A stretch of DNA of 64,000 nt from Oribacterium sp. KHPX15 (GTDB lineage: Bacteria; Bacillota; Clostridia; Lachnospirales; Lachnospiraceae), in the NCBI RefSeq assembly GCF_900107835.1, contig NZ_FNRG01000007.1, positions 78,262 through 142,261 on the forward strand. The letters are read 5' to 3'. The notes beneath the pieces are model-generated. The model did not search any database. It was not told the DNA's origin and saw nothing but the letters and a program-made list of their open reading frames with translations. Position numbers and translations under genes: made by a program. Positions 24,483-34,516 of the stretch are shown here, one piece after another. The first letter of the stretch is position 1, and the number at the start of each line of letters is the position of its first letter.

Positions 24483-26243
24483 TCAACATTCGTATTTATT
24501 TAAAAAGTCCTGATATGGTAATGGCTTCGAATAGTAGTACCCCTGGAAGGAATCAACATTACAGGTTCGCAATGCACTTTCCATAGCCGCTGTTTCCACA
24601 CCTTCAATACAGGTGGTGCATCCGTAAACCTTGGCAAGCTTTGAAATGACTGAAACCAGGTCAAGCTGCTTTTTATCACTTTCCACATTGAGTATGAACT
24701 GGCGGTCCACCTTGAGGATGTTAATGCTGAGATCCTTGAGAAGTCCCAGGGATGAAAAACCTGTTCCGAAGTCGTCTATTGCAAACTTGATACCCTCCAG
24801 CTGAAGCTCGTCATTAAGGCTTTGAAGCCTGCTGATATCTATAAGACGGCATCTTTCTGTTATTTCCAGACACAGATTACGTGCAGGATATCCCGTGGTT
24901 TTAAGGCATTTGTTTACTCTGAATGTAAAACTTTCATCCTGAAGCTGTGCATAGGAAAGGTTTACATTTAAGACAAAATCCGGATATTTTTCAAGGAATT
25001 TCTTTCCTTCCTTCATGGCGGTAAACATTATCCATTCTCCAAGAGCCGGGAACAAGGCATCATTCTCAAGTACCGGAATAAAATCATTGGGGGGAACTAC
25101 GGTTCCATCATCATCTATCCAGCGGATTAGGGATTCTGCACCTTTTAGCTGTCCTGTTTCGGAATCAACCACCGGCTGATAATATAAATGGAAATTTTTA
25201 CAGCCTTCATGTACATCTTTACGGATTTTGTTTATAAGGTCTATCTGATAGCGCTTTTGGCTTCTGGGATCATTATTGAACTCACGAAAAGCGCCCTGAT
25301 AATCATTTTTAGACTGATAGTAAGCCTGAGTGAGACAGGAAAACAAAGTATCCTTATCAATGTCAAAACGGTTAAGAGCCAATGCTCCGGCATTTATCGG
25401 CATATCGATATGTTCGCCGTCGAAAGGGAAGCCTTCTTTAAGCCGTGTACGAAATACTTCATATTGCTCTGAAAGCTGCTCCATGGTAAGGGACTTGGTC
25501 ACGAGGGCAAGGCGGATACCGTCAAGCCTGTAAACATTACCGACGTTTCTGTAAGCTTCAAAGAGGTATCTTGCCACATGCTGAAGGAGCATATTTCCAA
25601 AATCATAGCCATAGAGATCGTTGACTCTGGAAAAATGAGTCGGACCATACATGACGATGTTGATCGGAACATGCTTTTCAAGGCATAAGCTGATCTCTTT
25701 AAAGAAACTCATCTGATTTCCGAGACCGGTAAGAGCATCTATGCCGCCGCCGATAGTCTGGTTTCTGATGGCACCTCCGAAATATTCGGGTTTGCCTTCG
25801 GCATCCCTTAATATGATACCGCGGCAGGTACACATGTAATATCTTCCCTGACCGTCACAGGCACGATACTGCATATCATGTCCGTTTATCGCACCTGAAA
25901 ATATATCTGCTATACTCTTTCGATATACATCTCTATCCTCCGGATGCACATGTTCTTCCCAAGTCTGTCCGGCATTAAACATATACTCGGAATCGAGGTT
26001 AAAGAAATCTACAGTAGCTTTTGACCATCTTGAATAATCATATCTCATGTCACAGAGGAACACATCTGCCCCCTCTGAAACTATGGAATAGGACTCGAAC
26101 AGCTGATCCAGCAGCCTCTTTCGATCTTTCGGTATAGGGCAATCTTCTTTATTTTTTTCATCTGTCACAGATGTAGCCCTGATTTCTTCAGTGGTGTTTT
26201 CAGGACATTTTGGATTCACTTCATTAGAATTAAAAGCATCCAT
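24483..26243 (-). CDS. PAS-GGDEF(degenerate)-EAL protein, probable c-di-GMP phosphodiesterase
   Basis: A 586-residue cytosolic signalling protein. A PAS-like domain (about 50-160) contains FFNLDSEYMF and HPEDRDVYRKSI. A GGDEF domain (about 185-320) has lost its active site; YRLDGIRLAL stands where GGDEF is expected, so no cyclase activity. The EAL domain (about 335-580) keeps key residues in GAESLIRW, NVNLSYAQL, LEITERC, AIDDFGTGFSSL, KVDRQFI and EGVET, so hydrolysis of c-di-GMP is plausible. The start is set at 26243 after AAGGGAG; the frame to 26315 has no ribosome binding site. It is monocistronic. Confidence 0.88.
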   Translation of the reverse strand: MDAFNSNEVNPKCPENTTEEIRATSVTDEKNKEDCPIPKDRKRLLDQLFESYSIVSEGADVFLCDMRYDYSRWSKATVDFFNLDSEYMFNAGQTWEEHVHPEDRDVYRKSIADIFSGAINGHDMQYRACDGQGRYYMCTCRGIILRDAEGKPEYFGGAIRNQTIGGGIDALTGLGNQMSFFKEISLCLEKHVPINIVMYGPTHFSRVNDLYGYDFGNMLLQHVARYLFEAYRNVGNVYRLDGIRLALVTKSLTMEQLSEQYEVFRTRLKEGFPFDGEHIDMPINAGALALNRFDIDKDTLFSCLTQAYYQSKNDYQGAFREFNNDPRSQKRYQIDLINKIRKDVHEGCKNFHLYYQPVVDSETGQLKGAESLIRWIDDDGTVVPPNDFIPVLENDALFPALGEWIMFTAMKEGKKFLEKYPDFVLNVNLSYAQLQDESFTFRVNKCLKTTGYPARNLCLEITERCRLIDISRLQSLNDELQLEGIKFAIDDFGTGFSSLGLLKDLSINILKVDRQFILNVESDKKQLDLVSVISKLAKVYGCTTCIEGVETAAMESALRTCNVDSFQGYYYSKPLPYQDFLNKYEC

Positions 26244-26530
26244 TATATAAAACTCCCTTACATGCTTCCTAATTGAGATAATATTTCGCCTTTGGATATA
26301 AGCAGAATATCCCATGCTTTAGTACTATACAATTACATAAATCACAGTAGTGTCACAATTATACACGGTTTTTTAATACCATTTTGTAAAAAGAATATTA
26401 AAAGTATATAAGGAATGTCGGCAAAAACCCCGATAACATTAATGAAATCTGTTTTTTTCTGACTTTCCGGGAGGACCGGCTTTTTTTGAAAGATATTTGA
26501 AGGGATTTATGAGGTGGATTTTTGAAAGTA
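26244..26530. other. Intergenic region, no gene seen
   Basis: This A/T-rich stretch between the EAL gene and tRNA-Leu should carry the EAL promoter, but I see no convincing -35/-10 pair. No conserved ORF or RNA is evident. Confidence 0.5.
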
Positions 26531-26570
26531 ATAAAAAAACCAGTATCCAGGAAAACCTGAATACTGGTTT
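26531..26570 (-). terminator. Terminator after tRNA-Leu
   Basis: A 15-bp stem (26537-26551 with 26556-26570, one G-U pair) followed on the minus strand by a run of seven T. Confidence 0.9.
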
Positions 26571-26573
26571 CTA

Positions 26574-26659
26574 TGCCGGTAGCCGGGGTCGAACCGGCAC
26601 GCCCATCACTGGGCACGGGATTTTAAGTCCCGAGCGTCTGCCTATTCCGCCATACCGGC
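26574..26659 (-). tRNA. tRNA-Leu (anticodon TAA)
   Basis: A class II tRNA of 86 bases. The acceptor is GCCGGTA/TACCGGC with discriminator A, the anticodon loop CTTAAAA, a long variable arm and T-arm GCCGG-TTCGACC-CCGGC. CCA is not encoded. Confidence 0.94.
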
Positions 26660-26670
26660 AGCACCAAATT

Positions 26671-26699
26671 ATAATACAAAATAATATGGCTTGTGTCAA
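26671..26699 (-). promoter_or_regulatory. Promoter of tRNA-Leu
   Basis: TTGACA (26694-26699) and TATTAT (26671-26676) on the minus strand, 17 bases apart. Confidence 0.75.
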
Positions 26700-26728
26700 T
26701 GGGGAAATTGATGGTGTCAACTCAGCCG

Positions 26729-26800
26729 TTGGACCAAGGGGACGGGGTTAGTGGTTCATTTTTCTAAAAATGAACCACTAACCCCGTCCCCTTGGTCCAA
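26729..26800. repeat. 72-bp perfect palindrome with GGGGACGGGG core
   Basis: The 35-base arms (26729-26763 and 26766-26800) match without a mismatch around a 2-base centre. The arm begins TTGGACCAAGGGGACGGGG. It lies between tRNA-Leu and the V-ATPase terminator and shares its GGGGACGG core with repeats R1-R3. Confidence 0.95.
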
Positions 26801-26804
26801 AAAC

Positions 26805-26836
26805 GGAAGGCATCCCGTTTTAAATGGATGCCTTCC
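26805..26836 (-). terminator. Terminator of the V-ATPase operon
   Basis: A perfect 11-bp stem GGAAGGCATCC/GGATGCCTTCC, 17 bases past the K-subunit stop, with a short T-run after it on the minus strand. Confidence 0.8.
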
Positions 26837-26852
26837 TACATTAGATTGATTC

Positions 26853-27305
26853 TTATGCGATTGAAGCTGCGCTGAGAAGCAACATGCAGAATACCAGTGC
26901 GAAAAGAGCAACTGTCTCGATGACACCGATTACTACGAAGTAGTTTGCGGTACCCTTTCCGGTAGCGCCAAGAGCGTCAGCAGATGCTGCTGCAGCCTTG
27001 CCCTGGAAGAATGCTGAGAATCCGATAGCGATTCCTCCGAAGATACCGATACCGAGTGAAAGTGCCGGATCGATGGTTCCTGCCTTATATGCACTTGCTA
27101 TGAAGTTCATAAGAAGGAATCCGTAGATAGTCTGTGTAAGAGGAGCACCTGCAAATGCAGTCATAATGAACGGTGCCTGCTTGCCGGCTGCGTAGCACTT
27201 CTTCCATGCTCCTACAGCGGCCTGACCTGCCATACCGGCACCAAATGCTGAACCTAATGCAGACAAACCAAGTGCTGCTGCCATACCAATATAAGCGATA
27301 TTCAT
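26853..27305 (-). CDS. ntpK: V-type ATPase membrane rotor subunit K
   Basis: A 150-residue proteolipid with two fused hairpins (four transmembrane helices), forming the c-ring. Ion-site residues of the Enterococcus hirae Na+ type appear to be kept: Thr57-Gln58 (APLTQTIYGF), Gln101 (FFQGKAAAAS) and the carboxylate Glu130 (VIGVIETVAL). The first hairpin has no carboxylate, so one ion is bound per double hairpin. This points to Na+ coupling, by alignment from memory only. It is the last gene of the operon. Confidence 0.93.
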   Translation of the reverse strand: MNIAYIGMAAALGLSALGSAFGAGMAGQAAVGAWKKCYAAGKQAPFIMTAFAGAPLTQTIYGFLLMNFIASAYKAGTIDPALSLGIGIFGGIAIGFSAFFQGKAAAASADALGATGKGTANYFVVIGVIETVALFALVFCMLLLSAASIA

Positions 27306-27336
27306 AGTATTTCTCCTTTAATTTAAAATTATAAAC

Positions 27337-29178
27337 TTATTCTTTTATTTTGTCGTTCATTTTAAATGGATCGTACGCTATTCCCGTCCACTCGAGACCT
27401 ACCTGTCCGGAGAACTCAAGCACGTTAAGACGTACACCATGTACTACTACTGAAAGGATACACATAACTATATTGATTACGTGTCCGATTATTACGATGA
27501 TAGCTGCCACTATCACGAGAGGTCCGTTTGCAAGACCTGCCGCCATGTTATTGAAGCTCTGTGCTATCGCGAGACCTGCCATTCCTACCGCAAAGAGTCT
27601 GATGTAACTCATTACGTTACCGAAACAGCTGATGGTGTTGAGGAAGCTTGTGAAGGCTCCTCCCAGTCCTGCCTTTACACCGTCAGAGAAGCTGACTCCG
27701 GGAGCCATGCCGCTGAACAGTACTACCAGCACGAAACCAATCGCAATTGCTATAAAGATAGGTGTGACAGACATTGATTCTCCAAGCACAAGAACCAGTG
27801 ACAGGAGATACATCGCAACTATCGTCACCATCCATCCTAAATCTGCAACAAAGCTCAAATCTTTGTTATCCATCTTCTTTTTTGCAGCAAGTAAACTACC
27901 AAGTTCCATCTGCATAGCACCTATGGTGAATGAGAACTTCATAATGTTGTTTTGCTGCGTTGCCGAAGCCACTCCGAATTTCTCTGCGTAGTTTGCAAAG
28001 GAAGGAATGACTAAAGCTCTCAGGAACGGAACATTCATAGCGGACTCCATACCGAACCAGGTTCCTGTTACGGCACCCCAGATAACGGTAGAGATCGACA
28101 GAACCAAAAGAAGGAAAACAGGTGTTGTTATCTTCTTTGTCTTATAGATAATGACGATCGCAGCTATAAGGAATATAAGTCCGTATCCGCCGTCTCCGAT
28201 GATCATCGCAAAGAATAATGCGAAGAAAAGCAGGAACCAAAGTGAGATATCTGCTTCTCTGTAGCCCGGAAGTATTCCAAGCATATCGTAGAGCGGTTCA
28301 ATCAGTTTTGTAACCTTATTATAGCGGAGCTTGGTAGGTATGGTCTCATCTTCAGGTGAAACATCGCCTATTGCATATGCCCAGTTATTTCTGGTTGCTG
28401 CTGATTTAAAGGTTCCCAGATCTGCCTCAGGTACATATCCTGAAATCCATACCAGCCGATCCTCGGTGGTTGCCGTCTCACTGGCTGAAGAATAGTTTTC
28501 TTCGTTTTGTGCCTTTATGAGCTGATCATGGAAACTGTTTTCGTAAGTTGCTGCCTTTTTAAGGAATTCAACACACTCGTCACTCTCTTTCGTGAATCTC
28601 TCGATGTCACTTTTCAGATCACGGAGACCCCTGGCAGGGAGTGAGAACTCTGTTGCCTGGATATCCGGAGGGAGTGTGCCTAAAACAGCTAAAGTGTCGG
28701 TCTTTTCAACTGATGCAAGCTTGATGGCTTTAATGTTCTCATCCTGCATGATCTGCTCGCACTCGGCAGTACCTACACGATAAAAGTGAAGGTCGTATCC
28801 TCGCTTCTGCAGCTCTTTGACATCAGCCGGTGAAAAATCACCCCATGCTTCGATTCTTTCAATCTCAGCCTTTGTTGAGGAGATTTCCTGGTTAAGACTG
28901 TCCTTTTTGTTAAGAGCCTCTTTGGCTCTTCTATAAATCTTGTTAAACTCGTCGTCAGAAAGAACCGGAGGAGTTGTGGTTTCCTTTGATTTATCCGGCG
29001 CGTAATCCTGAAGCCGTGATACTGTCTTGGAAAGCTCTGTGAACTTTTCTATAGCAGCATGATTGGCACTCTTTCTCTCCGCCAGATGCAGAAGACCCAC
29101 ATCACGTAAGCCCTCCAGCATTTCATCTTTATGTGAAACAGTAGTAACGACGTGAACCATTTTCATTTTTTCTATCAT
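27337..29178 (-). CDS. ntpI: V-type ATPase subunit I (stator, a-like)
   Basis: A 613-residue subunit. The N-terminal half is cytosolic and partly coiled coil (residues about 60-125 and 190-235). The C-terminal half carries about seven to eight transmembrane helices, with the conserved FFALFFAMIIGDGGYGLIF and NVMSYIRLFAVGMAGLAIA, the latter holding the Arg that faces the rotor carboxylate. The start overlaps the stop of the D gene by 4 bases (ATGA), showing coupled translation. Confidence 0.95.
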   Translation of the reverse strand: MIEKMKMVHVVTTVSHKDEMLEGLRDVGLLHLAERKSANHAAIEKFTELSKTVSRLQDYAPDKSKETTTPPVLSDDEFNKIYRRAKEALNKKDSLNQEISSTKAEIERIEAWGDFSPADVKELQKRGYDLHFYRVGTAECEQIMQDENIKAIKLASVEKTDTLAVLGTLPPDIQATEFSLPARGLRDLKSDIERFTKESDECVEFLKKAATYENSFHDQLIKAQNEENYSSASETATTEDRLVWISGYVPEADLGTFKSAATRNNWAYAIGDVSPEDETIPTKLRYNKVTKLIEPLYDMLGILPGYREADISLWFLLFFALFFAMIIGDGGYGLIFLIAAIVIIYKTKKITTPVFLLLVLSISTVIWGAVTGTWFGMESAMNVPFLRALVIPSFANYAEKFGVASATQQNNIMKFSFTIGAMQMELGSLLAAKKKMDNKDLSFVADLGWMVTIVAMYLLSLVLVLGESMSVTPIFIAIAIGFVLVVLFSGMAPGVSFSDGVKAGLGGAFTSFLNTISCFGNVMSYIRLFAVGMAGLAIAQSFNNMAAGLANGPLVIVAAIIVIIGHVINIVMCILSVVVHGVRLNVLEFSGQVGLEWTGIAYDPFKMNDKIKE

Positions 29179-29789
29179 CGTTCTGCCCCCACAAGTTTTT
29201 TCTTCGAGATCTTACCACGTACAACTGCGGCCGTCTGCTGGTCTCCGAGATAAACACCGATGACACGGATATTCTCCTTTGCCTCCGGGATCTTTACCTT
29301 CTCGAACAGGTTTACTCTCTGGGAGGTTGAGCGCAGCTCCTTATCCAAAAGTGCTACCTGTTTGCGAAGTGTTGAAACCAATGCATCAAGACGGGCAATC
29401 TCACGCAGTTTTACAAGTGCAGTATCAACCCACAGCGGGTAATCATCAACGTTGTAGGAAATGTCCTTGAAGGTCAATTCTTTAAAGGCCGGAAGCTTTA
29501 CACCCGCAACATTTTCTGTTGTTACCAGAACTTTGTCCGGTTGTACCAGATTGTTAAGCTGTAATTCCTCGACGAACTGTTCATTCTCGGCGAAAACAGC
29601 TATCCAGTCATCCAAATTGCCTATCATGCCTTCGCGTTCGGCTTCCTTTTCTTCAAGTTCAGCCTTTATCTGCATGATAACTGACTGAAGCTGCTGCTTT
29701 TTAAGCTGCAGGGTAGGAAGATAACGTTGATACTGTTTCAGGTGATCTTTCTGCACTTTCTGTTCGTTTTTAGTGAGTTTGATCGCCAT
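29175..29789 (-). CDS. ntpD: V-type ATPase central stalk subunit D
   Basis: A 204-residue central-shaft subunit. Both ends are long coiled-coil helices (KNEQKVQKDHLKQYQRYLPT, and DKELRSTSQRVNLFEKV near the C-terminus), as in the gamma-like shaft. It sits 11 bases after the B gene. No F-subunit gene follows, although F normally pairs with D. Confidence 0.9.
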   Translation of the reverse strand: MAIKLTKNEQKVQKDHLKQYQRYLPTLQLKKQQLQSVIMQIKAELEEKEAEREGMIGNLDDWIAVFAENEQFVEELQLNNLVQPDKVLVTTENVAGVKLPAFKELTFKDISYNVDDYPLWVDTALVKLREIARLDALVSTLRKQVALLDKELRSTSQRVNLFEKVKIPEAKENIRVIGVYLGDQQTAAVVRGKISKKKLVGAER

Positions 29790-29800
29790 AAACCGCTCCT

Positions 29801-31093
29801 TTACTCAGCCAACTTCTTTGGCCATCTTTCCTTGATGAGATTTGTCTTGAGACCTGTCTCATTAGGCTCAAAACAATCGGCAAGTATTTCCCAGCCAAGA
29901 TCAAGAGCAGCTTCCAGCGGAATGTTAACACTAAGGTCCATAAGCTTGGACTCGAACATCTCACCATACTTAAGAAGCTTGTCATCCCATGCACTCATGG
30001 TAAAGCCCATGGACTTTTTCTCAAGACTTTCCTTGTACTGTGCATAGAGCTTGATCATACCATCCATAAGTGCTCGGTGGTCATCACGGGTTGTGCCGTT
30101 AACATTCTGCTTAAGTCTGGACAGGGAACCAAATGGCTCGATGTGTCCGTTCTTAAGATAGAACTGACCCTCTGTGATGTATCCTGTGTTATCAGGAACT
30201 GGGTGAGTAACATCATCACCCGGCATGGTAGTTACACCAAGGATAGTGATAGAACCTGCACCTTCGATGGCAACGGCCTTCTCATAACGGGAAGCAAGTG
30301 TACTGTAAAGATCTCCCGGGTAACCACGGTTTGAAGGAACCTGCTCCATGGTGATAGCCAGCTCCTTCTGAGCGTCACAGTAGCTGGTCATATCTGTAAG
30401 AAGTACAAGTACTTTCTTTCCCTCAAGAGCGAACTGCTCTGCTACTGCAAGTGACATATCGGGAACCAGTGTACTCTCAACGGTAGGATCCGCAGCAGTA
30501 TGAATGAACATAACTGTGTGGCTCATAGCACCGCCTTTTTCAAGAGTGTCACGGAATGCCAGGTAGTCATCATATTTCAGACCCATTCCACCGAGAACGA
30601 TAACGTCAACCTCTGCCTGCATGGCGATACGTGAAAGAAGCTGGTTATAAGGTTCTCCGGAAACGGAGAATATAGGAAGCTTCTGACTTTCAACGAGAGT
30701 GTTGAACAGATCGATCATAGGGATACCGGTACGGATCATCTTCTTCGGAACGATACGCTTCGCAGGATTAAAGGAAGGGCCGCCGATATCTATCATGTTT
30801 TCTGTAAGAGCCGGACCATTGTCTCTTGGAACACCGGCACCATCAAATATACGACCTAAAAGGTGTGATGAGAAGGAAACCTGCATCGGTCTGCCAAGGA
30901 AACGAACCGGGTCATTTGTGCTTACGCCCTGTGCGCCGGCAAAAACCTGAAGCGAAACGATATCCTTGTCCAGCTTTATAACATTGGCATAGCTGTTTCC
31001 AACCAAAGCAAGGTCACCATTTTTGATTCCCTCGGCCTTGACGGTAACAACGTTGCCGACGATTGACTCGATTTTTGTATATACTTTCTGCAT
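29801..31093 (-). CDS. ntpB: V-type ATPase subunit B (regulatory/non-catalytic)
   Basis: A 430-residue head subunit. It has the ATPase alpha/beta fold with [40 protein letters not shown] and [14 protein letters not shown], but no Walker A GxxGxGKT, as expected for B. It alternates with A in the A3B3 head. It follows the A gene by 8 bases. Confidence 0.95.
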   Translation of the reverse strand: MQKVYTKIESIVGNVVTVKAEGIKNGDLALVGNSYANVIKLDKDIVSLQVFAGAQGVSTNDPVRFLGRPMQVSFSSHLLGRIFDGAGVPRDNGPALTENMIDIGGPSFNPAKRIVPKKMIRTGIPMIDLFNTLVESQKLPIFSVSGEPYNQLLSRIAMQAEVDVIVLGGMGLKYDDYLAFRDTLEKGGAMSHTVMFIHTAADPTVESTLVPDMSLAVAEQFALEGKKVLVLLTDMTSYCDAQKELAITMEQVPSNRGYPGDLYSTLASRYEKAVAIEGAGSITILGVTTMPGDDVTHPVPDNTGYITEGQFYLKNGHIEPFGSLSRLKQNVNGTTRDDHRALMDGMIKLYAQYKESLEKKSMGFTMSAWDDKLLKYGEMFESKLMDLSVNIPLEAALDLGWEILADCFEPNETGLKTNLIKERWPKKLAE

Positions 31094-31101
31094 AAGACCT
31101 C

Positions 31102-32832
31102 CTAAGCTAATGCCTTCGATTTATATAAATCCGTGATCTTGGTCTTCTGTGCTTCAAACTCAGGTGTCTCAAAAACAGTTCCATGCCAATCAAGGAATTC
31201 CTGTCTTAACTGGTTGAAGAAAGAACGGATCTCGTCTTTATCTTCGAGGTCATATTTCTGCATCAATGAATCATAAAGGACATCAAACTCTATTTTCTGT
31301 CTCTCAGGCGGGCAGGCTGCATCGATAGGATCGAAGGAGTTCTGCTGCAGATAAACCGCGTCGAGAAGCTCACCCTTCTGATAGGTGATGTAATCTTCTG
31401 CTGTTGTACCTTCCTCACCGACAACCTTCATCATCTGGTTGATTTCGATACTTCTACGGAGGATTCCTCTAGCCCTTTCTACGAGATCCATTTCGATGAT
31501 TCCGGGATACTTTGACCAGGAATCCATCGGATGGATGGCCGGATACTTACGGGCATCGGATCTCTCACGGGAAAGTCCGTGGAATGCACCTACAACCTTA
31601 AGAGTTGCCTGAGTAACAGGTTCCTCGAAGTTACCGCCGGCAGGGGATACTGTTCCACCGATGGTTACAGATCCGATAGAACCGTCCTTAAGACGAACCT
31701 TTCCGGCTCTTTCATAGAAGGAAGCGATGGTTGACTCCAGATATGCAGGGAAAGCTTCCTCGCCCGGAATCTCCTCAAGACGTCCGCTCATCTCTCTCAT
31801 GGCCTGTGCCCAACGTGAAGTTGAGTCTGCAAGGAGGAGAACGTTAAGTCCCATCTGTCTGTAATACTCTGCGATTGTTACGGCTGTGTAGCAGGATGCT
31901 TCTCTCGCTGCAACAGGCATTGAAGAAGTGTTACAGATAATGATGGTTCTTTCCATAAGTGAACGGCCTGTACGTGGGTCATCCAGCTCAGGGAACTCTG
32001 TAAGTACTTCAACTACCTCACCTGCACGCTCTCCGCAGGCTGCGATAACAACGATATCAGCTTCTCCGTTTTTAGCTTCCATGTGCTGAAGAACGGTTTT
32101 ACCTGCTCCGAAAGGTCCGGGAACACAGAAGGTTCCGCCCTTTGCTACAGGAAGGAATGCATCCACGCAGCGGAGCTTCATGATAAGCGGCTCATCCGGT
32201 CTTAATCTCTCTTCATAGCACTTGATAGGCTGTTTGATAGGCTGAGTGATGACCATGGAAAGTTCTTTTTCCTCTCCTGCACCATTTGAGATAACGCAAA
32301 TGGTAGAGCGGACATTGTAAGAACCCTTACCATTTATGGATTTAACAACCCAGTCATCGCCCTGTAATGTAAACGGAACCATGATCTTGTGGGTGAAGAT
32401 ACCCTCAGGAACGGTACCGATGGTGTCACCGGCAACAACATTATCACCAACCTTGGCTACCGGAGTGAACTCCCAGTCGCGGTTAGGGATAGCGTCAAGG
32501 TAAACACCTCTCTGTAGGAAGAAACCACACTGCTCTGCAAGTTCAGGAAGTGGGTTCTGAAGTCCGTCGTAAATCTGTGTCAGGATGCCCGGGCCCAGAT
32601 CAACGCTCATCAGCTCTCCGGTGAATTCTACCGGATCACCAACTTTGATGCCGTTTGACATCTCATAAATCTGCATACTGGCTACGCCGTTAGTAATACG
32701 AATAACCTCGCCCTTCAGACGCTTGTCGCCTACAAGAATATAACCTACTTCATTCTTGCGGACAGCTCCGTCGAAGCTTACATTCGCCATGTTACTATTG
32801 ATGCCAGTCACATGTCCTGTTACTGTTTCCAT
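31102..32832 (-). CDS. ntpA: V-type ATPase catalytic subunit A
   Basis: A 576-residue catalytic subunit. Walker A is GPFGAGKT (residues 239-246), and the A-subunit-specific non-homologous insert precedes it (about residues 115-200). [20 protein letters not shown] and the [20 protein letters not shown] region are typical. It would make or hydrolyse ATP at the A-B interface. Confidence 0.97.
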   Translation of the reverse strand: METVTGHVTGINSNMANVSFDGAVRKNEVGYILVGDKRLKGEVIRITNGVASMQIYEMSNGIKVGDPVEFTGELMSVDLGPGILTQIYDGLQNPLPELAEQCGFFLQRGVYLDAIPNRDWEFTPVAKVGDNVVAGDTIGTVPEGIFTHKIMVPFTLQGDDWVVKSINGKGSYNVRSTICVISNGAGEEKELSMVITQPIKQPIKCYEERLRPDEPLIMKLRCVDAFLPVAKGGTFCVPGPFGAGKTVLQHMEAKNGEADIVVIAACGERAGEVVEVLTEFPELDDPRTGRSLMERTIIICNTSSMPVAAREASCYTAVTIAEYYRQMGLNVLLLADSTSRWAQAMREMSGRLEEIPGEEAFPAYLESTIASFYERAGKVRLKDGSIGSVTIGGTVSPAGGNFEEPVTQATLKVVGAFHGLSRERSDARKYPAIHPMDSWSKYPGIIEMDLVERARGILRRSIEINQMMKVVGEEGTTAEDYITYQKGELLDAVYLQQNSFDPIDAACPPERQKIEFDVLYDSLMQKYDLEDKDEIRSFFNQLRQEFLDWHGTVFETPEFEAQKTKITDLYKSKALA

Positions 32833-32859
32833 ATAAGTCTCCCGATTAATTTATATTAA

Positions 32860-33381
32860 TTACAAATTGTAAACGCGCTGCTGTACCTCACCAAGTAGCT
32901 GTCGGAATTCCGTACTGCCCTTATCGTGATCAAAGCAGCCCTGACGCTCCAGTAATTTTAGTTTTACGGCATATCCGAACAATACATGATCGTCGAACAT
33001 GTGTAATCCTACCAGTTCATCAAGCTGCTGGAATTCATAATCCAGCATGATCTTTTCTGCTTCGAGAGGATCCTTCGCTGCAAGAGCAGAGCTGACAACC
33101 TGGGCAGTCATGAAATCCTTTGTTTCGGGCGTCGGATAAGTCTTTCCAAGCTTCATGCTTCTCTGATAGTTAAGCTCTTTCGTAAGAGACCCGTAAACCC
33201 GGTTCCACTCCTTGATAAGAGGTCCATCTGTTGAGGATAATGTTAAATCCTTTAGAAGCTTGTAATTGGATTCACTTACCTGTGTTTCGCACATGTCAAG
33301 GAATTCCTGGTAGCTCAGAGGCATATCTCCGTCACTTTTGAGGTCAGGCAGGCTTGATATCAGATAATAATATGCAGCCAT
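32860..33381 (-). CDS. DUF2764 family protein, V-ATPase-associated
   Basis: A 173-residue protein starting MAAYYYLISSLPDLKSDGD, the pattern of DUF2764. In Bacteroidetes, Chlamydia, spirochaetes and some clostridia this gene lies between E and A of the V-ATPase operon. It is thought to take the place of subunit C, which is otherwise missing here. The sequence is mostly helical, as expected for a C-like stalk collar. The functional statement is inference from operon position. Confidence 0.85.
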   Translation of the reverse strand: MAAYYYLISSLPDLKSDGDMPLSYQEFLDMCETQVSESNYKLLKDLTLSSTDGPLIKEWNRVYGSLTKELNYQRSMKLGKTYPTPETKDFMTAQVVSSALAAKDPLEAEKIMLDYEFQQLDELVGLHMFDDHVLFGYAVKLKLLERQGCFDHDKGSTEFRQLLGEVQQRVYNL

Positions 33382-33394
33382 CTTTTACCTCCGT

Positions 33395-33955
33395 TTAAAT
33401 CTCAAGGTTTCTGAAGTACGGCATCATCATCTCGGCAATTTCATCTTCGGTACATGCAAAATATCCGGATCCGTCATTAGCCGCAAGACGGAAGCCTGCT
33501 TTTACGTTCTTTGTGGGTTTGATCTCAAGTCCGTCCTTGATCTCCTGTGCAAGCTCACCCTTTAAAGCATCTGAAACTTCAGCTACTTCGGCGGTATACT
33601 TGGATACATCTTCGCCGGTAACCGCAGCGCGGATGAGTTTTCCGAGAGACTCTCCGGTCAGTGCCTTCTTTACATCGTTTTTGAGAATGTTCTCAAATGC
33701 GGTCTGGACTTCTGTCTTAAAAGCAAGCACGGCATCCCGTTTCGCCTGCTCAGCGCTGACAGAAGCACTTTCTTTCATGATTCCGATTTCCTTTTCTGCT
33801 GTGGCTTTGGCGTTTGCTGCTTCTGCCTTGGCATCGGAAACGATTGCAGCAGCTTTTTTCTTAGCTTCCGCAATGATAGATTCTGCCTCTGCGTTGGCAG
33901 CATCGATACCCTCTTTACGGATCGATGTGACCAAATCCTGAATCTGTAATTCCAT
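33395..33955 (-). CDS. ntpE: V-type ATPase peripheral stalk subunit E
   Basis: A 186-residue subunit. Residues 15-85 are a long Ala/Lys/Glu-rich helix (AEAESIIAEAKKKAAAIVSD) forming the peripheral stalk, and the C-terminal part is globular (TKNVKAGFRLAANDGSGYFA). The start is set at 33955, where AGGAGG lies 6 bases upstream; the longer frame to 34030 lacks a site. It is the first gene of the operon. No separate G/H subunit gene is seen. Confidence 0.88.
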   Translation of the reverse strand: MELQIQDLVTSIRKEGIDAANAEAESIIAEAKKKAAAIVSDAKAEAANAKATAEKEIGIMKESASVSAEQAKRDAVLAFKTEVQTAFENILKNDVKKALTGESLGKLIRAAVTGEDVSKYTAEVAEVSDALKGELAQEIKDGLEIKPTKNVKAGFRLAANDGSGYFACTEDEIAEMMMPYFRNLEI

Positions 33956-34452
33956 AAGTTTCCTCCTAGTAAAAAGTCGACATGCTTTTTGATAAAACTT
34001 TTCTACTTTCGTATTTTCGGCAATTTCCAAAATATAATTAGTTTCCGCACCGTAAAATAAAACACTCTGTCATTCGTTGCTTTCCGGGAAAAAACGTACG
34101 GATGTGTGAGTGTATTCCTGCGTATCCGTTAGTGTTTTGCAATTACTGTCTGATACGCATTATAAGAGGATAAAAGAAAATAAATTTCGGATTCCCTATG
34201 TATACAATGTTAAATTTTACACTAATTCTCCGTCAAAGGCAATAATTCTGTTGAGCTTGTATGAATAAAATGCGTATAAAATTACTGAAAATTGTATAAC
34301 AAGCCCCTGAATTAACTTTTGGCATCGGGGGGCGAGATTTTTACAGGCGGTAATTAATGACACAGTTGAATGAGCTGTTTTTGGAATCTTTCATCAGATG
34401 AGTAACTGCTCTTGATCTGATGTATATACAGGAAAAGGGGCAATTGCAACAG
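33956..34452 (-). promoter_or_regulatory. V-ATPase operon upstream region
   Basis: This 500-base non-coding region must hold the promoter. A minus-strand TATAAT at 34159-34164 is the best -10, but no good -35 is at the right spacing. The palindrome TGTATACA at 34199-34206 also occurs twice upstream of rnfC. No ORF is convincing. Confidence 0.4.
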
Positions 34453-34486
34453 AAAACCCCTCACCTCCTATGAGGTGAGGGGTTTT
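34453..34486 (-). terminator. Terminator of the rnf operon
   Basis: A perfect 15-bp stem AAAACCCCTCACCTC/GAGGTGAGGGGTTTT with a 4-base loop, 31 bases past the rnfB stop. Confidence 0.9.
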
Positions 34487-34516
34487 CCCATCTTGGTCTA
34501 TAGAAATTATTTTCTA

